64,000 nt of DNA. It comes from Candidatus Didemnitutus sp. Lineage in GTDB: Bacteria; Verrucomicrobiota; Verrucomicrobiia; Opitutales; Opitutaceae. A program made the translations under genes and the position numbers. The stretch covers positions 124,001 through 188,000 of the forward strand of contig JAGOQJ010000004.1 of NCBI GenBank assembly GCA_017991595.1, written 5' to 3'. The notes under the pieces were generated by a model that saw nothing but the letters and a program-made list of their open reading frames with translations, searched no databases and was not told the DNA's origin. This document shows, in pieces, positions 43,034-53,450 of the stretch (position 1 is the first letter of the stretch; every line of letters starts with the position of its first letter).

Positions 43034-44412
43034 GGCGACTGCGGCGTCTCCGCCGCGAGACACAACCGGAACTCAGCGCCACCGTCGGGCGATGCCGACA
43101 GCAACTCCAGCCGCGCGCCCAGATGCACGGCGAGCTGGCGGCAGATGGCCAGACCGATGCCGGCGCCGCCGGACTTCGAGCTGCGCACCGGTTCGAAGAG
43201 CGCCTCTGCCAACGCGGGCGCGATGCCGGGGCCGTTGTCCCGCACGGAAAATTCCCAGGCGCCCGTCGCGCCGGGTCGCGCGTGCAGATGGACCTCGCCG
43301 GTGCGCTCCGGCGCCGCTTCGCAGGCGTTGCGCGCGAGATTGACGAGGATGGCGGCCGCAAGGCCGGCGGTGCGGTTGTCGAGCGGACGTTCGCCTGGCT
43401 CGGTCTGCACGTGCAGGGCGACGCTCCGGCTCTCGGCTAGCGGCCGGACGCGGGCGACCACGGATTCCAACAATTCCGCGGCGGAGAGTTCATAGCGCAC
43501 GCCGGCGCGCTCCTCGTGGAGGAGGGTCACGACCTCATTGACCATGTCGCGCATGCGCCGGGCCGCCGCCGCCCCGGCAGTGACGGAATCGGCGGACGCG
43601 CCCTCTTGCATGAGCTGTTCGAGACCGGCGATGGGATTGCGCAGGCCGTGCACCAGATGCGCGGCCACCGCCCCTAGCGCGGAAGTCTTCGCGGCGAAAG
43701 TCAGCTCACGGTTCGCCTGCGCGAGCTCGCGGGTGCGTGCCTCCAATGCTGCGTGCGCACGACGCAAACGCGCCAGCGCCAGCATCGCCCCACCGAGCAT
43801 CAGCAGCGCCGTGCCCGCCCAGACCACGAACCCTTGGACGAGCAACCGCAGATCCATGAGAGCGAATTCGTCGGCCAGCGCCTCGCCATCCAGAATGAAG
43901 CGCGCGGCACCAGTCAGCGTCTCTCCGTCCACATCGTGCAGTGGCACGAGGATGTCGAGCACCGGGAAACGCGCACCCTTGGCGCCGCTGCCCGCTCCAT
44001 CCCAGGCGAAGTCAGACCGGAACAACACCACCGGGCGCCGCCAAGCCAGCCACGTCCAATCCTCCGCCTTGGGCTCGGCAACGGGAAATGGCGCCAGCCC
44101 CTGCGTCAACGGATGGCCGCCGATGTCGAAGACCTGCACGCCCAACACGCCATTGAGCCGCGCGGTCTGCAACGCGATGAGCGCGAGCTCCTCATCGGCC
44201 TCGCGCAGGCCAGCGCCGCCGAGCCGCTCACGCTCGATCGCCCGCTGCATCTCCGTCACGGCCTGCAGCGCCACGCCCTCGCGGCGCAGCACTTGGCCGC
44301 GCAGGCCAACGCGCAGCCAACGGGTCAATCCGCCGATGGCCAGCGCGAGCACCACCAGGAACAACGCGCCCCAGCCGAGGAGAAAACGAGGACTGAGAAG
44401 ACGTGTGCTCAT
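43030..44412 (-). CDS. Membrane sensor histidine kinase
   Basis: Sensor kinase of 460 residues. Membrane helices lie at about 13-32 and 193-214, flanking a periplasmic sensor of about 160 residues that matches no domain I can name. A short linker helix follows, then the dimerisation domain with His255 in HLVHGLRNPIAGL. The ATPase domain has the N-box NLARNACEAA, G1 DNGPGIA and G2 GAGIGLAI. It overlaps the upstream barrel gene and the downstream propeller gene by ATGA on both sides. The likely partner is the NtrC-like regulator encoded 2 kb upstream. This pairing is inferred. Confidence 0.93.
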   Translation of the reverse strand: MSTRLLSPRFLLGWGALFLVVLALAIGGLTRWLRVGLRGQVLRREGVALQAVTEMQRAIERERLGGAGLREADEELALIALQTARLNGVLGVQVFDIGGHPLTQGLAPFPVAEPKAEDWTWLAWRRPVVLFRSDFAWDGAGSGAKGARFPVLDILVPLHDVDGETLTGAARFILDGEALADEFALMDLRLLVQGFVVWAGTALLMLGGAMLALARLRRAHAALEARTRELAQANRELTFAAKTSALGAVAAHLVHGLRNPIAGLEQLMQEGASADSVTAGAAAARRMRDMVNEVVTLLHEERAGVRYELSAAELLESVVARVRPLAESRSVALHVQTEPGERPLDNRTAGLAAAILVNLARNACEAAPERTGEVHLHARPGATGAWEFSVRDNGPGIAPALAEALFEPVRSSKSGGAGIGLAICRQLAVHLGARLELLSASPDGGAEFRLCLAAETPQSP

Positions 44413-45575
44413 TCGGTGATGGATTGCGCCAAGTTATCCCATTCCCAGCGCAGGCCGAGGTAAGCGGTTTGGACGGAGAACTGCGAGCGCGGGTCGTTCG
44501 AGCGGGTGCGCTCGCCTTCCCACACGCCGAAAAGTGCCCAACGCTCGTTCAGTTTCCACGTGGCTTCGAAGGCGCCGCGCCACTCTTCCTTGCGGCGAGC
44601 CTCGGGATCGAGCCCGGCGCCTTCGAGCTGGCGCGGGAAACGGTAGCGCGCGGCGGTCGCCGAGAGCCGAATCTCCAGACGCTCGCCGCGCCAAGTGGCC
44701 GTCGCGTTGGCCTCGCCGCGATCGTAATCGAAGTAACCCGTGCCGTTGTCGCGGTTCTCCTCCCAGAGCGCGGTGGCGCCGAAACTCCACCGGCTGCCCG
44801 CGGGCGTCCAACTGGCCTTGGCGTTGCCCTCGGTCTGGAGGAAACGCAAGTGACTGCCGCTGATCGGGCGCCCGCCAAGGGTGAATTGCGGCCGATCATC
44901 GTGATCGCGCCAGCGGCGCACGCCGCCGAGGCTGAACTCGGATTGCTTGGCCCACGTGTAGCCGAGGCGCGCAGCGGCCTCGCCTTCGTTGTAGCCGTCG
45001 ACGCCGTCGTGGTAACTGTCGAGCCGGTAGTTGCCGGCCGCCTCGACCCAGAACGGGCCCGCCAACCAGCGCACGGTGGGGCCGACGACGAAGCCCTCCA
45101 TCTTCAGCGGCGCGGTGCGCAGCTCGGCCTCGGTCACGGACACGTCGAAGACTTGGTCGTGGTGGTAGCCGCGCGCGGCGAGCGTCACCTGCCACGGCGC
45201 CGCCGGTTGCCAGCGCGCCTGAGCCGCAATCAACACGGTGCGCTCGTGATCGGTCTCGTCCGCCGCGAGGAAGCGATGCTCGACCCCACTGAGGAAAACA
45301 TACCCGTCCCACTCGCCCATCGGCAGCCGCAGGGCCATCACCTCGAATTCGCCCCGCAGGAGCGGGCTGCCATCCTCACCGGTGGAACTGAGCAGAACGT
45401 TGTCCCGATACCCGGCCGCCACACTCACGCTGCCGGTGAGGGACCACGGGGAAATTTCGGTCAGCGCTTCATCCGGGAGATCGTTGCCGGCCACGGGCAG
45501 GACGGGCAGCAGGGCAAGCAGGCTCCACAAAAATCCTAGCCAGAGCGACCGGGTGACACGGAGGAAGGTGAACAT
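44409..45575 (-). CDS. Outer membrane beta-barrel protein of unknown function
   Basis: A 388-residue protein with a signal peptide (LWSLLALLPVLPVAG) and then about a dozen amphipathic strands rich in Trp, Tyr and Arg (GSVSVAAGYRDN, WQVTLAARGYHHD, WSFGATALW). It resembles surface-exposed barrel proteins annotated only as outer membrane proteins. The C-terminus is not the classical terminal Phe (QSITE), which is a weak point for barrel-assembly recognition. It heads a three-gene unit with a histidine kinase and a propeller protein, coupled by ATGA. Confidence 0.8.
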   Translation of the reverse strand: MFTFLRVTRSLWLGFLWSLLALLPVLPVAGNDLPDEALTEISPWSLTGSVSVAAGYRDNVLLSSTGEDGSPLLRGEFEVMALRLPMGEWDGYVFLSGVEHRFLAADETDHERTVLIAAQARWQPAAPWQVTLAARGYHHDQVFDVSVTEAELRTAPLKMEGFVVGPTVRWLAGPFWVEAAGNYRLDSYHDGVDGYNEGEAAARLGYTWAKQSEFSLGGVRRWRDHDDRPQFTLGGRPISGSHLRFLQTEGNAKASWTPAGSRWSFGATALWEENRDNGTGYFDYDRGEANATATWRGERLEIRLSATAARYRFPRQLEGAGLDPEARRKEEWRGAFEATWKLNERWALFGVWEGERTRSNDPRSQFSVQTAYLGLRWEWDNLAQSITE

Positions 45576-45718
45576 GCGGACGACGCAGGGAAGGACTGGA
45601 AGCGCCGAGGGACGTTTTTTGGGGGGAGAGGCGGATTAAGCGACGTCACAGCGGAAGACGCCGGTCGAGCGCCGGCAGTTTCAGCCGGACGGATCGTCCG
45701 CGCGATTTCACACCAAGC

Positions 45719-45748
45719 AAAAGCAGACGCTCCCGAAGGAGCGTCTGC
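45719..45748 (-). terminator. Intrinsic terminator after small periplasmic gene
   Basis: A perfect 11-bp stem GCAGACGCTCC/GGAGCGTCTGC with loop CGAA (45723-45748) is followed on the minus strand by TTTT. It lies 40 bp after the small periplasmic gene and before the barrel operon, separating the two transcripts. Confidence 0.85.
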
Positions 45749-45787
45749 CGAATGGGCTGAAAACCGGACTACCGGAAAGCGGCTCGA

Positions 45788-46141
45788 TCAACCGGTGGGC
45801 GACTGCCGGCGCTGGTCGCGCTGGGCGCGGATGGCATCGCGGATGGCCTTGGCCAGTTCGCGCTGCTGCTGTTGCTGCTCACGCATGAGCTGGCGGAGTT
45901 CCGTGCGGATCGCCTCGCGGGCTTCCGGAGCGGCGGCGCGGAGTTGCGCCAAGAGGGCTTTGCGCTGCTCCATCAAGGCCTGCATGTCGGCGCGATGCTC
46001 GACCATCAGGGCGCGGATTTCGGCCCCGAGACCGGTGCCGGGAGGAGGCGTCGTGGGCGGAGTGGTGGTGTCCTGCGCGACCGCAGTCAGCGACGTGGCC
46101 GCCAGCGCCACGGTGAAGAGAAGGGCTTTGGAGTATTTCAT
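45788..46141 (-). CDS. Small periplasmic helical protein
   Basis: A 117-residue exported protein: signal peptide (ALLFTVALAATSLTAVAQ), a Thr/Pro linker, then a long highly charged helix with MVEHRADMQALMEQRKALLAQL and a Gln/Arg-rich end (REQQQQQRELAKAIRDAI). Size and shape recall periplasmic Spy/CpxP-like chaperones, but no LTxxQ motif is present, so the family stays open. The ATG has GAGAGAGG just upstream. It lies between the NtrC-like gene and the barrel operon and ends at a strong terminator. Confidence 0.75.
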   Translation of the reverse strand: MKYSKALLFTVALAATSLTAVAQDTTTPPTTPPPGTGLGAEIRALMVEHRADMQALMEQRKALLAQLRAAAPEAREAIRTELRQLMREQQQQQRELAKAIRDAIRAQRDQRRQSPTG

Positions 46142-46285
46142 ACGCCTCTCTCTAAGCGTGCTGCGTGCCAAGTGCTCAATTCGTCCATTTATTGTTAATC
46201 TCCAGATATTTAAGATAAATCGATACTCGAAAACCGAAGGCTAATTTTGGGGCTTTTCACCCAACCCACCCGTCCGACGCGGGTG

Positions 46286-47689
46286 TCAGGCCCCACTGCC
46301 GGGGCCGCCCGCCTGCTTGAGTCGGTAGCGCACGTAATCGCGCGTGACGCCCAGCATGCGCGCGGCGGCCGAGACGTTACCGCCCGCCTGCTCCAAAGCT
46401 TGGCGCACGATTTGATCGATCACACTTTCCAACGAAAAACCGCTCTCGGGAAACGTGAAACCCGGTGGGAGCACGGCCGGTGCGTTGGTGGCTGCTTGGG
46501 CGTCGCCACCACCGAGGGCGCGGAACTGCAAGCCATCCTCGGCATCGAAGACGACGGCGCGCTCGATCTCGTGCGCGAGCTCGCGAATGTTGCCGGGCCA
46601 CGGATAGGCCAGCAGGCGGCGCCGGCCTTCCGCAGGGATCGCGCCGACCTTGATGCCGTAGCGTCCGGCGATCTGCTGCGCGAGGCGAGCGGCCAGTTCG
46701 AGCATATCGTCGCCCCGTTCGCGCAACGGCGGCAGGCGCAGGCGGAAAAGATCGAGCCGTTGAAAAAGGTCGGCGCGGAAACGCCCGTCGGCCACGCGCG
46801 CGCGCAGGTCGGTGTTGCTCGCGGCGATGATGCGCACGTCGACCGGCTTCGCCCGGCTGGCGCCCACGCGTCGCACCATGCGGTCCTCGATCGCGGTGAG
46901 CAACTTGGCCTGCAACGCCGGCGCCAGACTCGGCACCTCGTCGAGGAACAGTGTGCCGCCCTCCGCCGCCTCCATGAGACCGATGCGGGTCTTCGCCGCA
47001 TCGGTGAACGCGCCGCGCTCGTGTCCGAACAGCTCCGACTCCGCCAGCGCCTCGGGCAACGCCGAGCAATTCACCTCGATCAGCGGCCCGTTCGCGCGCG
47101 GCCCCTGCCGGTGCACCCACCGCGCGAGCGTGGTCTTGCCCGTGCCGGTCTCGCCCTCGATCAACACCGGCGGCAGCGGCCCCTGGCAACGCCGGTCCGC
47201 CTCAAGAATTTTCCGCACCTGCGCCTCGACCTGCTGCAGACTGCGTCCGAAGAAGAGCGTCTCCGCCGGAGCCGATGCGCGCTCGCGAAACTCCTCCGCC
47301 CGCCGCTTCCGCTGCGAACGCCGCGCACGCTCGATGCGCACCGGCAGTTCCTCCAAGTCGAAAGGCTTCACCAGGTAATCCGCCGCTCCGAGCCGCATCG
47401 CTTCCACCGCGCCGCTGACGCCGCCCTCGGCCGTCATCACGATCGCCACGGTCGCCTCCGGCACACGGCCGGCGCGCAACAGATCGGTGCCGCGCCCGTC
47501 GGGCAAATTCACATCCAGCAGCACGAGATCGAAATCCAGTTCGCGCAACGCGCGCTCCGCCTCCGCGCACGCGCCCACCTGCGTGACCTCCGCGCCCCAA
47601 GCCGTGAGACTCGCCGCGAGGCGACGCCGCAGCAACGTCTCATCGTCCAGCACGAGCACCTGCAGTCCGGCCAAGGGTTCTTGCGCCAT
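46286..47689 (-). CDS. NtrC-family sigma-54 response regulator
   Basis: Sigma-54-dependent enhancer-binding protein, 467 residues. The receiver domain has DDE near 15-17, phospho-acceptor Asp59 in LLDVNLPDG, and Lys108. The AAA+ domain has Walker [10 protein letters not shown], Walker B FLDEVP and the sigma-54 contact loop GAFTDA at 226-231, in which Asp replaces the second Gly of the usual GAFTGA. The C-terminal Fis-type helix-turn-helix is [22 protein letters not shown]. It is the probable partner of the histidine kinase encoded 2 kb downstream on the same strand. Confidence 0.93.
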   Translation of the reverse strand: MAQEPLAGLQVLVLDDETLLRRRLAASLTAWGAEVTQVGACAEAERALRELDFDLVLLDVNLPDGRGTDLLRAGRVPEATVAIVMTAEGGVSGAVEAMRLGAADYLVKPFDLEELPVRIERARRSQRKRRAEEFRERASAPAETLFFGRSLQQVEAQVRKILEADRRCQGPLPPVLIEGETGTGKTTLARWVHRQGPRANGPLIEVNCSALPEALAESELFGHERGAFTDAAKTRIGLMEAAEGGTLFLDEVPSLAPALQAKLLTAIEDRMVRRVGASRAKPVDVRIIAASNTDLRARVADGRFRADLFQRLDLFRLRLPPLRERGDDMLELAARLAQQIAGRYGIKVGAIPAEGRRRLLAYPWPGNIRELAHEIERAVVFDAEDGLQFRALGGGDAQAATNAPAVLPPGFTFPESGFSLESVIDQIVRQALEQAGGNVSAAARMLGVTRDYVRYRLKQAGGPGSGA

Positions 47690-47831
47690 GAAGCAGAGTC
47701 ATGGCCGCCCGCGGCGCGGCCTCAAACCGAATTTAGCCGCAGCCCTCCCGCGCGCACCGGTGCCACGCGCGACAGTTGACGCGACGCGCGGCCCGTGCAC
47801 CTTCTAGAGCATCCTTCAACCCACCACGATC

Positions 47832-48464
47832 ATGGCCTACGAACTGCCGAAACTGCCCTACGCCTACACCGCTCTCGAGCCGCACATCGATGCGCGCACG
47901 ATGGAAATCCATCACTCGAAGCACCACCAAGCCTACGTCACCAACGCGAACAACGCGCTGAAGGACCACGCCGATCTCGCCGCGCTCGACGTCAACGCGC
48001 TGATCGCCGACCTCTCGAAGGTTCCCGAGGCCATCCGCGGCGCTGTGCGCAACAACGCCGGCGGCCACAGCAACCACGCGTTCTTCTGGACGATCATGGG
48101 CCCGGGCAAGGGCGGCGCTCCGAAGGGCGCGCTCGCCGACGCGATCAACGCCACCTGGGGCTCGTTCGACGCTTTCAAGGCCGAGTTCGCCAAGGCCGCC
48201 GCCACGCGCTTCGGCTCGGGCTGGGCCTGGCTCTACGTCGGCGCGGACAAGAAGCTCGCGATCGGTTCGACCGCCAACCAGGACAGCCCGCTCATGGGCA
48301 AGGCCGTAGCCGGCATCGAGGGCAAGCCCGTCCTCGGCCTCGATGTCTGGGAGCACGCCTACTACCTGAACTACCAGAACCGTCGTCCCGACTACGTCAC
48401 GGCGTTCTGGAATGTCGTCGATTGGGACGCCGCTGCGGCCAACTTCGCCGCGGCGACGAAGTAA
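47832..48464 (+). CDS. sodA: Superoxide dismutase, Fe/Mn family
   Basis: Converts superoxide to oxygen and hydrogen peroxide, 210 residues, no signal peptide, so cytoplasmic. The four metal ligands are visible: His in [11 protein letters not shown], His in [10 protein letters not shown], then Asp and His in [25 protein letters not shown] leans towards the Mn type, but Fe cannot be excluded from sequence. A clear terminator follows. Confidence 0.95.
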   Translation: MAYELPKLPYAYTALEPHIDARTMEIHHSKHHQAYVTNANNALKDHADLAALDVNALIADLSKVPEAIRGAVRNNAGGHSNHAFFWTIMGPGKGGAPKGALADAINATWGSFDAFKAEFAKAAATRFGSGWAWLYVGADKKLAIGSTANQDSPLMGKAVAGIEGKPVLGLDVWEHAYYLNYQNRRPDYVTAFWNVVDWDAAAANFAAATK

Positions 48465-48549
48465 GCCCGGCGTCGGGCGCTGAGGGGACGGCTCGTTCGG
48501 AGAACTCGCCCTACCCGCTCTACCTGCGCAACCTTCGCTTCATCTTTCG

Positions 48550-48576
48550 AGCCGCGCCGCGAGGCGCGGCTTTTTT
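48550..48576 (+). terminator. Intrinsic terminator after sod
   Basis: AGCCGCGCC and GGCGCGGCT form a 9-bp stem with loop GCGA, followed by a T-tract at 48571-48576. It lies about 90 bp after the stop codon. Confidence 0.85.
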
Positions 48577-48740
48577 GCGCCAACAACCCGCGGTCGTGAC
48601 CTAGCGGCGAATGCCGAGCGGGACGGTGACTCGCGAATCCCGTTCCTTACACCACGGGTCGCGGGCGCTTCCCGCCACATCGTCGGACGACTCAACCTCC
48701 GGCGCAGGTTGCCGAGAGCGCCTGAACTCTGCACGGCTCC

Positions 48741-51002
48741 TCAGCCCTTTTCCTTCATCACGAACACGCCGTCCCAGTTCGGGCCGGGCGGGTTCAGTTT
48801 CATGTGGTGGCAGCGATCGATCATGATGAGCGAGGGATTGCTGTCGATCGCGAGGGCCTTGCTCGGCTGCATCGGCTCGAGCCGAGCGCTCTGTTGGAAC
48901 AACTGGAGCGCGCCGTCCCAATCTTGCGCGTGGTAACGCTCGATCGCCTGCGCGTGCAAGCCGAGGCACTCGAAGGTCTGCGGCGACAGCTCAGTGCGGA
49001 ACCCCATGATCTCGTGCACGGGCACGGGCAACGACCGACCTTTGACGACGATCTTGTCGAGAAAGCGGAAGACGATGCGGTCGCCGCCGTGCTTCTCGCA
49101 TTCCACGCGCGTGGTGTCCGTGACCATGGTGTAAACGCCCATCAGCTTCGCGCCGGATTCCATGCGCGCAGCGAGGTTCACGTTGTCGCCCATCATCGTG
49201 TAACTGAAACGCGTGCGGCTGCCCATGTTGCCGATGATGGCGGCGCCGGAATTCAGGCCGAGGCGGGCGCGCAGGTTGTGCACGACCGGCGGCCATTTGT
49301 CGCCCTCCTTGCGCCATTTCTGGCGCAGCAGCTCGATCTGCTGCTGCACGCGGACGGTCGCGACGCAGGCGCGGTAGGCGTGATCGGGCAACGGCAACGG
49401 CGCACCGAACATGGCCACGATTGCGTCACCGATGTATTTGTCGAGCGTGCCGCCCTCCTCCTGCACGATGTCGGTGCAGGCGGTGAGGTATTCGTTCATC
49501 AGCTCGACGAGCCGCGCGGGCGTCATGCGCTCGGAGAACGTGGAGAACGACTGGATGTCCGAGAAATAAGCCGTGATGACCTCCTCGTGGCCGCCGAGCT
49601 CGGGCTCCTTGCCCGCTTCGATCAGGCTGTTGACGACGGTGGGCGCGAGGTAGGCGCTGAACATGCCCTTGATGCGGCCCTTCTGGCGTTCCTCCGCGAT
49701 CAGTTGCAGCACGGTGGCGAGGAAGCCCGTGCTGAACGCCGAGAGAACAGCGGCGGAGACCGGCACGACGAGGTGCACGACGGAGAACAGGTGGAAGCTC
49801 ACGAGCACGAAGCCGATCAGCAGAAGCAGCGCGAGCACCTTGGCGAAGAGGCTGCGCGCGCCGCCGGCGATGCTCAGCCCGGCCACGGCGATCGTGAGAC
49901 CGAACACCACGACCCAGAGCACGAACGGCGGCGTGCGGGTGAGGTATTTCTCGGAGAGGATCGTCTTCACCAGATTGCCGTGGGCGCCGACCTTCGGCAC
50001 CGGCACTTGGTCGAAAGGCGTGCTGGCGAGATCCTGCAGCAGCGGATCAGTGGGACCGATCAGCACGAGAGCGTTCTCGAAGCGGCGAAAAAACGCCTCG
50101 GCCTCGGCGCGCTCCGCCTCGGATGCGGAGGTCAGCATTTCCCCGGCGATGATGACATTCGCGAGGCTCGTGCGCGGGTTGGCCATCGCATCCATCCACT
50201 CGGAGAACCAGTTGATCTCCACGAGCTGGCCGTGGGCGAGCGGGATGCGGCGCAGCACCGCGCCGTCCTCAGCGCGGAAGAGTTCGAGCACGTCGCCGTT
50301 GCGGCGGACGGAGCCCGGCGGCAGGCCCAGCTCGATGCAGGCGAGCTGCACGCCCATGTGCCAGAAGGTCGGGCCGACGGTCTCGGCGAACATGGCCGCC
50401 CAGCGCGGCGTCTCGTCACCGCCGATGCCGTAATCGATGTCGATCAAACCGATGGTCGCGGACCACGCGGGGTTGACCATCGGGTATTCCGGGAGCTCGG
50501 GGACGTCGTTCTTCTCGCGGTCGGTGAAGCCCAGGCGCAGCAGCGGGAATTGCCGCACGGCGTTCTTGATCGTGACAGCCTCGCCGACGGTGTATTGCGC
50601 GGCGAGCACCACCTGCGGGTAGCTGCGCACGACACGCGCGAGGGCGAAGTTGCCCTTCCGGCTGTCCTCAGGGCTGACGAGTTCGGAGTGCCCGAGGTTG
50701 GAGAAGACGAAGTCGAAGGCGACCGCCTTAGCGCCGCCGCGCTCGATGAGCAGGCGCGCGGCATCGGCGAAGCGCTCGCGGCTCCACGGCCGCTCGCCGA
50801 TGCGCTGGATGGCGAGCGTGTCGACGTCGACGTAGTAGATCTTGGCCGGCGAAGGCAGTGCGCCGCGGTAACGGTAGCGCAGGTCGAGCAGGAGGTTCTC
50901 GATGCTGTCGAGTTTGCCGGTGTGCCCCAGCAACGCCCAGAAGAAGGGGATTGGCAGCAGGAACACGATGCGCCAGTCTAACGTCCAGTTCGCTTTGGCC
51001 AC
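48741..51002 (-). CDS. CHASE2-domain class III adenylate/guanylate cyclase
   Basis: Membrane-bound nucleotide cyclase, 753 residues. One N-terminal helix (about 11-27) is followed by a large extracytoplasmic CHASE2 sensor (about 30-355: VDVDTLAIQRIGERPWSRE, VAFDFVFS, LIGPT). Three further helices follow, then the catalytic domain. Metal-binding Asps are in AYFSDIQSFSTFSERM and GDAIVAMFGAP, base-binding Lys in LDKYIGD and transition-state Asn/Arg in NVNLAARMES, so it should be active. A C-terminal extension includes a TPR-like helix pair. It stands alone. The downstream effector is unknown. Confidence 0.93.
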   Translation of the reverse strand: MAKANWTLDWRIVFLLPIPFFWALLGHTGKLDSIENLLLDLRYRYRGALPSPAKIYYVDVDTLAIQRIGERPWSRERFADAARLLIERGGAKAVAFDFVFSNLGHSELVSPEDSRKGNFALARVVRSYPQVVLAAQYTVGEAVTIKNAVRQFPLLRLGFTDREKNDVPELPEYPMVNPAWSATIGLIDIDYGIGGDETPRWAAMFAETVGPTFWHMGVQLACIELGLPPGSVRRNGDVLELFRAEDGAVLRRIPLAHGQLVEINWFSEWMDAMANPRTSLANVIIAGEMLTSASEAERAEAEAFFRRFENALVLIGPTDPLLQDLASTPFDQVPVPKVGAHGNLVKTILSEKYLTRTPPFVLWVVVFGLTIAVAGLSIAGGARSLFAKVLALLLLIGFVLVSFHLFSVVHLVVPVSAAVLSAFSTGFLATVLQLIAEERQKGRIKGMFSAYLAPTVVNSLIEAGKEPELGGHEEVITAYFSDIQSFSTFSERMTPARLVELMNEYLTACTDIVQEEGGTLDKYIGDAIVAMFGAPLPLPDHAYRACVATVRVQQQIELLRQKWRKEGDKWPPVVHNLRARLGLNSGAAIIGNMGSRTRFSYTMMGDNVNLAARMESGAKLMGVYTMVTDTTRVECEKHGGDRIVFRFLDKIVVKGRSLPVPVHEIMGFRTELSPQTFECLGLHAQAIERYHAQDWDGALQLFQQSARLEPMQPSKALAIDSNPSLIMIDRCHHMKLNPPGPNWDGVFVMKEKG

Positions 51003-51126
51003 GGCGCGGGACAGTAGCGGTCGCCACCAGCAATGAAAGGGAAAAGGCGCTGTCCGCGCAGGCAGGCACCACCCTCACGCCGCCCCGGAGCACACGAGCG
51101 GGACGCGGGCGATCCGGCGCGCGGGC

Positions 51127-51162
51127 AAAAAAACGCCCGGCTGCGTTCGGCGCAGCCGGGCG
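51127..51162 (-). terminator. Intrinsic terminator after glnN
   Basis: A perfect 12-bp stem CGCCCGGCTGCG/CGCAGCCGGGCG with loop TTCGG (51134-51162) is followed on the minus strand by seven Ts. It lies 40 bp after the glnN stop. Confidence 0.9.
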
Positions 51163-51202
51163 GTTTGCTTGTGTGTGTGTGCTGGGAGCGTTCTACCCCA
51201 AA

Positions 51203-53374
51203 TTACTTGATGAAGAGCATCTCTTCGTAGGTCGGCATCGGCCAGTTCTCGTCCGGGCAAATGCTCTCGAGCGTGTCGACGATCTTGCGGATGTCGCCGA
51301 GCTTCGGGAGCACGTCGTGGCAGAGGTGGCTGGCTTCGTCCTCGAGACCCTTCGCGTGGTGGGCGCGGAGCTTGGCGAGGGCGGCCATCTCCTGGCTGAG
51401 CTCGGAGATGAGCGCGGTGACCTTGGCGAGGAGCGTGGTGTCGGCCTCGACGCCGGCGGCCTTGAGGGCGGCGACGTTCTGGGCGAGCTCGGTCTGGTAA
51501 CGGATCGCGGTCGGAATGAACTTCGTATTCACCAGCTCGGTGACGATGTTGGCCTCGACCAGGATGGCCTTGACGTATTGCTCGTAGGCGATGTCGCGGC
51601 GGGCCTCGAGTTCGCGCTTGGTCAGGATGCCGAACTTCTCGTAGGCGGCGACCGTGGACTTGGCGGCGAGCACCGGCACGGCGTCGACCGTGGTGCGGAG
51701 GTTCGGGAGGCCGCGCTTCTCGGCTTCCTGATGCCACTCCTCGGAGTAGCCGTTGCCGTTGAAGATGACGGCGCCGTGCTGCACGGCGATCTCGGTGAGG
51801 ACATCCTGCACGGCGTCCTCGAACTTCTTCGACTTGGGCGCCTTCTCGAGCTTGGTGGCGATGTAGTCGAGCGACTCGGCCATGATGGTGTTCAACGCGG
51901 CCAGCGGGGCGGCGATGGACTGGTTGGCGGCGACGGCGCGGTATTCGAATTTGTTGCCCGTGAAGGCGAACGGCGAGGTGCGGTTACGGTCGCCGGCGTC
52001 GCGCATGAGCAAGGGCAGCGTGTCGACGCCAAGGTGCATCGTGCCAGCGGCCTTGGAGGACTTGGCCTTGCCCTTCTTGAGCTGCTCGAAGACGTCGGCG
52101 AGCTGCTCGCCGAGGAAGATCGAGATGATGGCGGGCGGGGCCTCGTTGGCGCCGAGACGGTGGTCGTTGGAAGCGGAGGCGACCATGGCGCGGAGCAGGC
52201 CGCCGTGGCGGTGCACGGCGCGGACGACGGCGGCGCAGAACACGAGGAACTGCATGTTCTGGTGCGGCGTGTTGCCGGGCTCGAGCAGGTTGCCCTGCGC
52301 GGCGTTGCCGAGCGACCAGTTGAGGTGCTTGCCGGAGCCGTTGACGCCGGCGAAGGGCTTCTCGTGCAGGAGGCACTCGAGGCCGTATTTGCGGGCGACG
52401 CGCTTGAGCGTGATCATCAGCAGCTGCTGGTGATCGGCGGCAATATTGGCGTTCTCGTAGATCGGCGCGATCTCGTATTGGGAGGGCGCGACCTCGTTGT
52501 GGCGGGTCTTGACCGGCACGCCGAGCTTGTAGAGCTCGGCCTCGCACTCGTGCATGAACGCGAGGACGCGATCCGGGATGACGCCGAAGTATTGGTCCTC
52601 GAACTCCTGGCCCTTCGGCGGCTTGGCGCCGAACAGCGTGCGACCGGCCGTGAGCAGGTCGGGACGGCTGAGGTAGAAGTTGCGGTCGATGAGGAAGTAT
52701 TCCTGCTCGGGGCCCGCGGTGGCCGTGACCATCGGGATGTTCTGGTGTCCGAAGAGCTTCAGGATGCGGCGGGCCTGCTGGTCGAGCGCCTTCATCGAAC
52801 GGAGCACCGGGGTCTTGAGGTCGAGAGCCTCACCGGTCCACGAGACGAACGCGGTCGGGATGCACAGCGTGACGCCGTTGGCATTCTCGACGAGATAACA
52901 GGGGCTCGTGACGTCCCAGGCGGTGTAGCCGCGGGCCTCGAAGGTGGCGCGGATGCCGCCGGAAGGGAACGAGGAGGCGTCAGGCTCGCCCTGCGCGAGC
53001 TGCTTGCCGGAGAATTCGGCGATGGCGCCGCCGCGACCGTCGGGCTCGAGGAAGCTATCGTGCTTCTCGGCGGTGATGCCGGTCAACGGCTGGAAAACGT
53101 GCGCGTAGTGCGTGGCGTTGTGCTCGAGAGCCCAGTCCTTGATGGCGGTGGCGACGATGTCGAGGACGGCGGCGTCGAGCGGCGCGCCCGTGTCGATGGT
53201 CTTGCGCAGCGACTTGTAGGCCCCCTTGGGGAGGCGCTGCTGCATGATTTTGTCGTTGAAGACATTTTTGCCGAACAGGGCGGCGGAGTGGCTTTCAGTG
53301 AAAGCCACGGTCTTCGACGTGCGGTAGTTGTTGGCCGCAGAGATCGCCGCGAGGCGCGAGGGGCTGACGCTCAT
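51203..53374 (-). CDS. glnN: Glutamine synthetase type III
   Basis: Dodecameric GSIII-type enzyme making glutamine from glutamate, ammonia and ATP, 723 residues. It begins [19 protein letters not shown], the type III N-terminal signature. It also has [10 protein letters not shown] (metal site), [13 protein letters not shown] and [19 protein letters not shown]. The length and the FGKNVFND region exclude types I and II. The upstream region carries a good -24/-12 promoter. No other gln or ntr gene is adjacent, though an NtrC-type regulator lies 4 kb away. Confidence 0.96.
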   Translation of the reverse strand: MSVSPSRLAAISAANNYRTSKTVAFTESHSAALFGKNVFNDKIMQQRLPKGAYKSLRKTIDTGAPLDAAVLDIVATAIKDWALEHNATHYAHVFQPLTGITAEKHDSFLEPDGRGGAIAEFSGKQLAQGEPDASSFPSGGIRATFEARGYTAWDVTSPCYLVENANGVTLCIPTAFVSWTGEALDLKTPVLRSMKALDQQARRILKLFGHQNIPMVTATAGPEQEYFLIDRNFYLSRPDLLTAGRTLFGAKPPKGQEFEDQYFGVIPDRVLAFMHECEAELYKLGVPVKTRHNEVAPSQYEIAPIYENANIAADHQQLLMITLKRVARKYGLECLLHEKPFAGVNGSGKHLNWSLGNAAQGNLLEPGNTPHQNMQFLVFCAAVVRAVHRHGGLLRAMVASASNDHRLGANEAPPAIISIFLGEQLADVFEQLKKGKAKSSKAAGTMHLGVDTLPLLMRDAGDRNRTSPFAFTGNKFEYRAVAANQSIAAPLAALNTIMAESLDYIATKLEKAPKSKKFEDAVQDVLTEIAVQHGAVIFNGNGYSEEWHQEAEKRGLPNLRTTVDAVPVLAAKSTVAAYEKFGILTKRELEARRDIAYEQYVKAILVEANIVTELVNTKFIPTAIRYQTELAQNVAALKAAGVEADTTLLAKVTALISELSQEMAALAKLRAHHAKGLEDEASHLCHDVLPKLGDIRKIVDTLESICPDENWPMPTYEEMLFIK

Positions 53375-53450
53375 AGTGAGGGTGTGGGAACGCAGGGTTT
53401 TATGGGCGAACCAGCGCCACCGAACGGCGCAGGATCGTGCGCGGGTGAAA

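Noticed and set aside
51171..51182. GT dinucleotide run as a regulatory or phase-variable repeat
   Set aside because: It has only about six units and lies downstream of glnN between convergently irrelevant positions, with no gene start affected.
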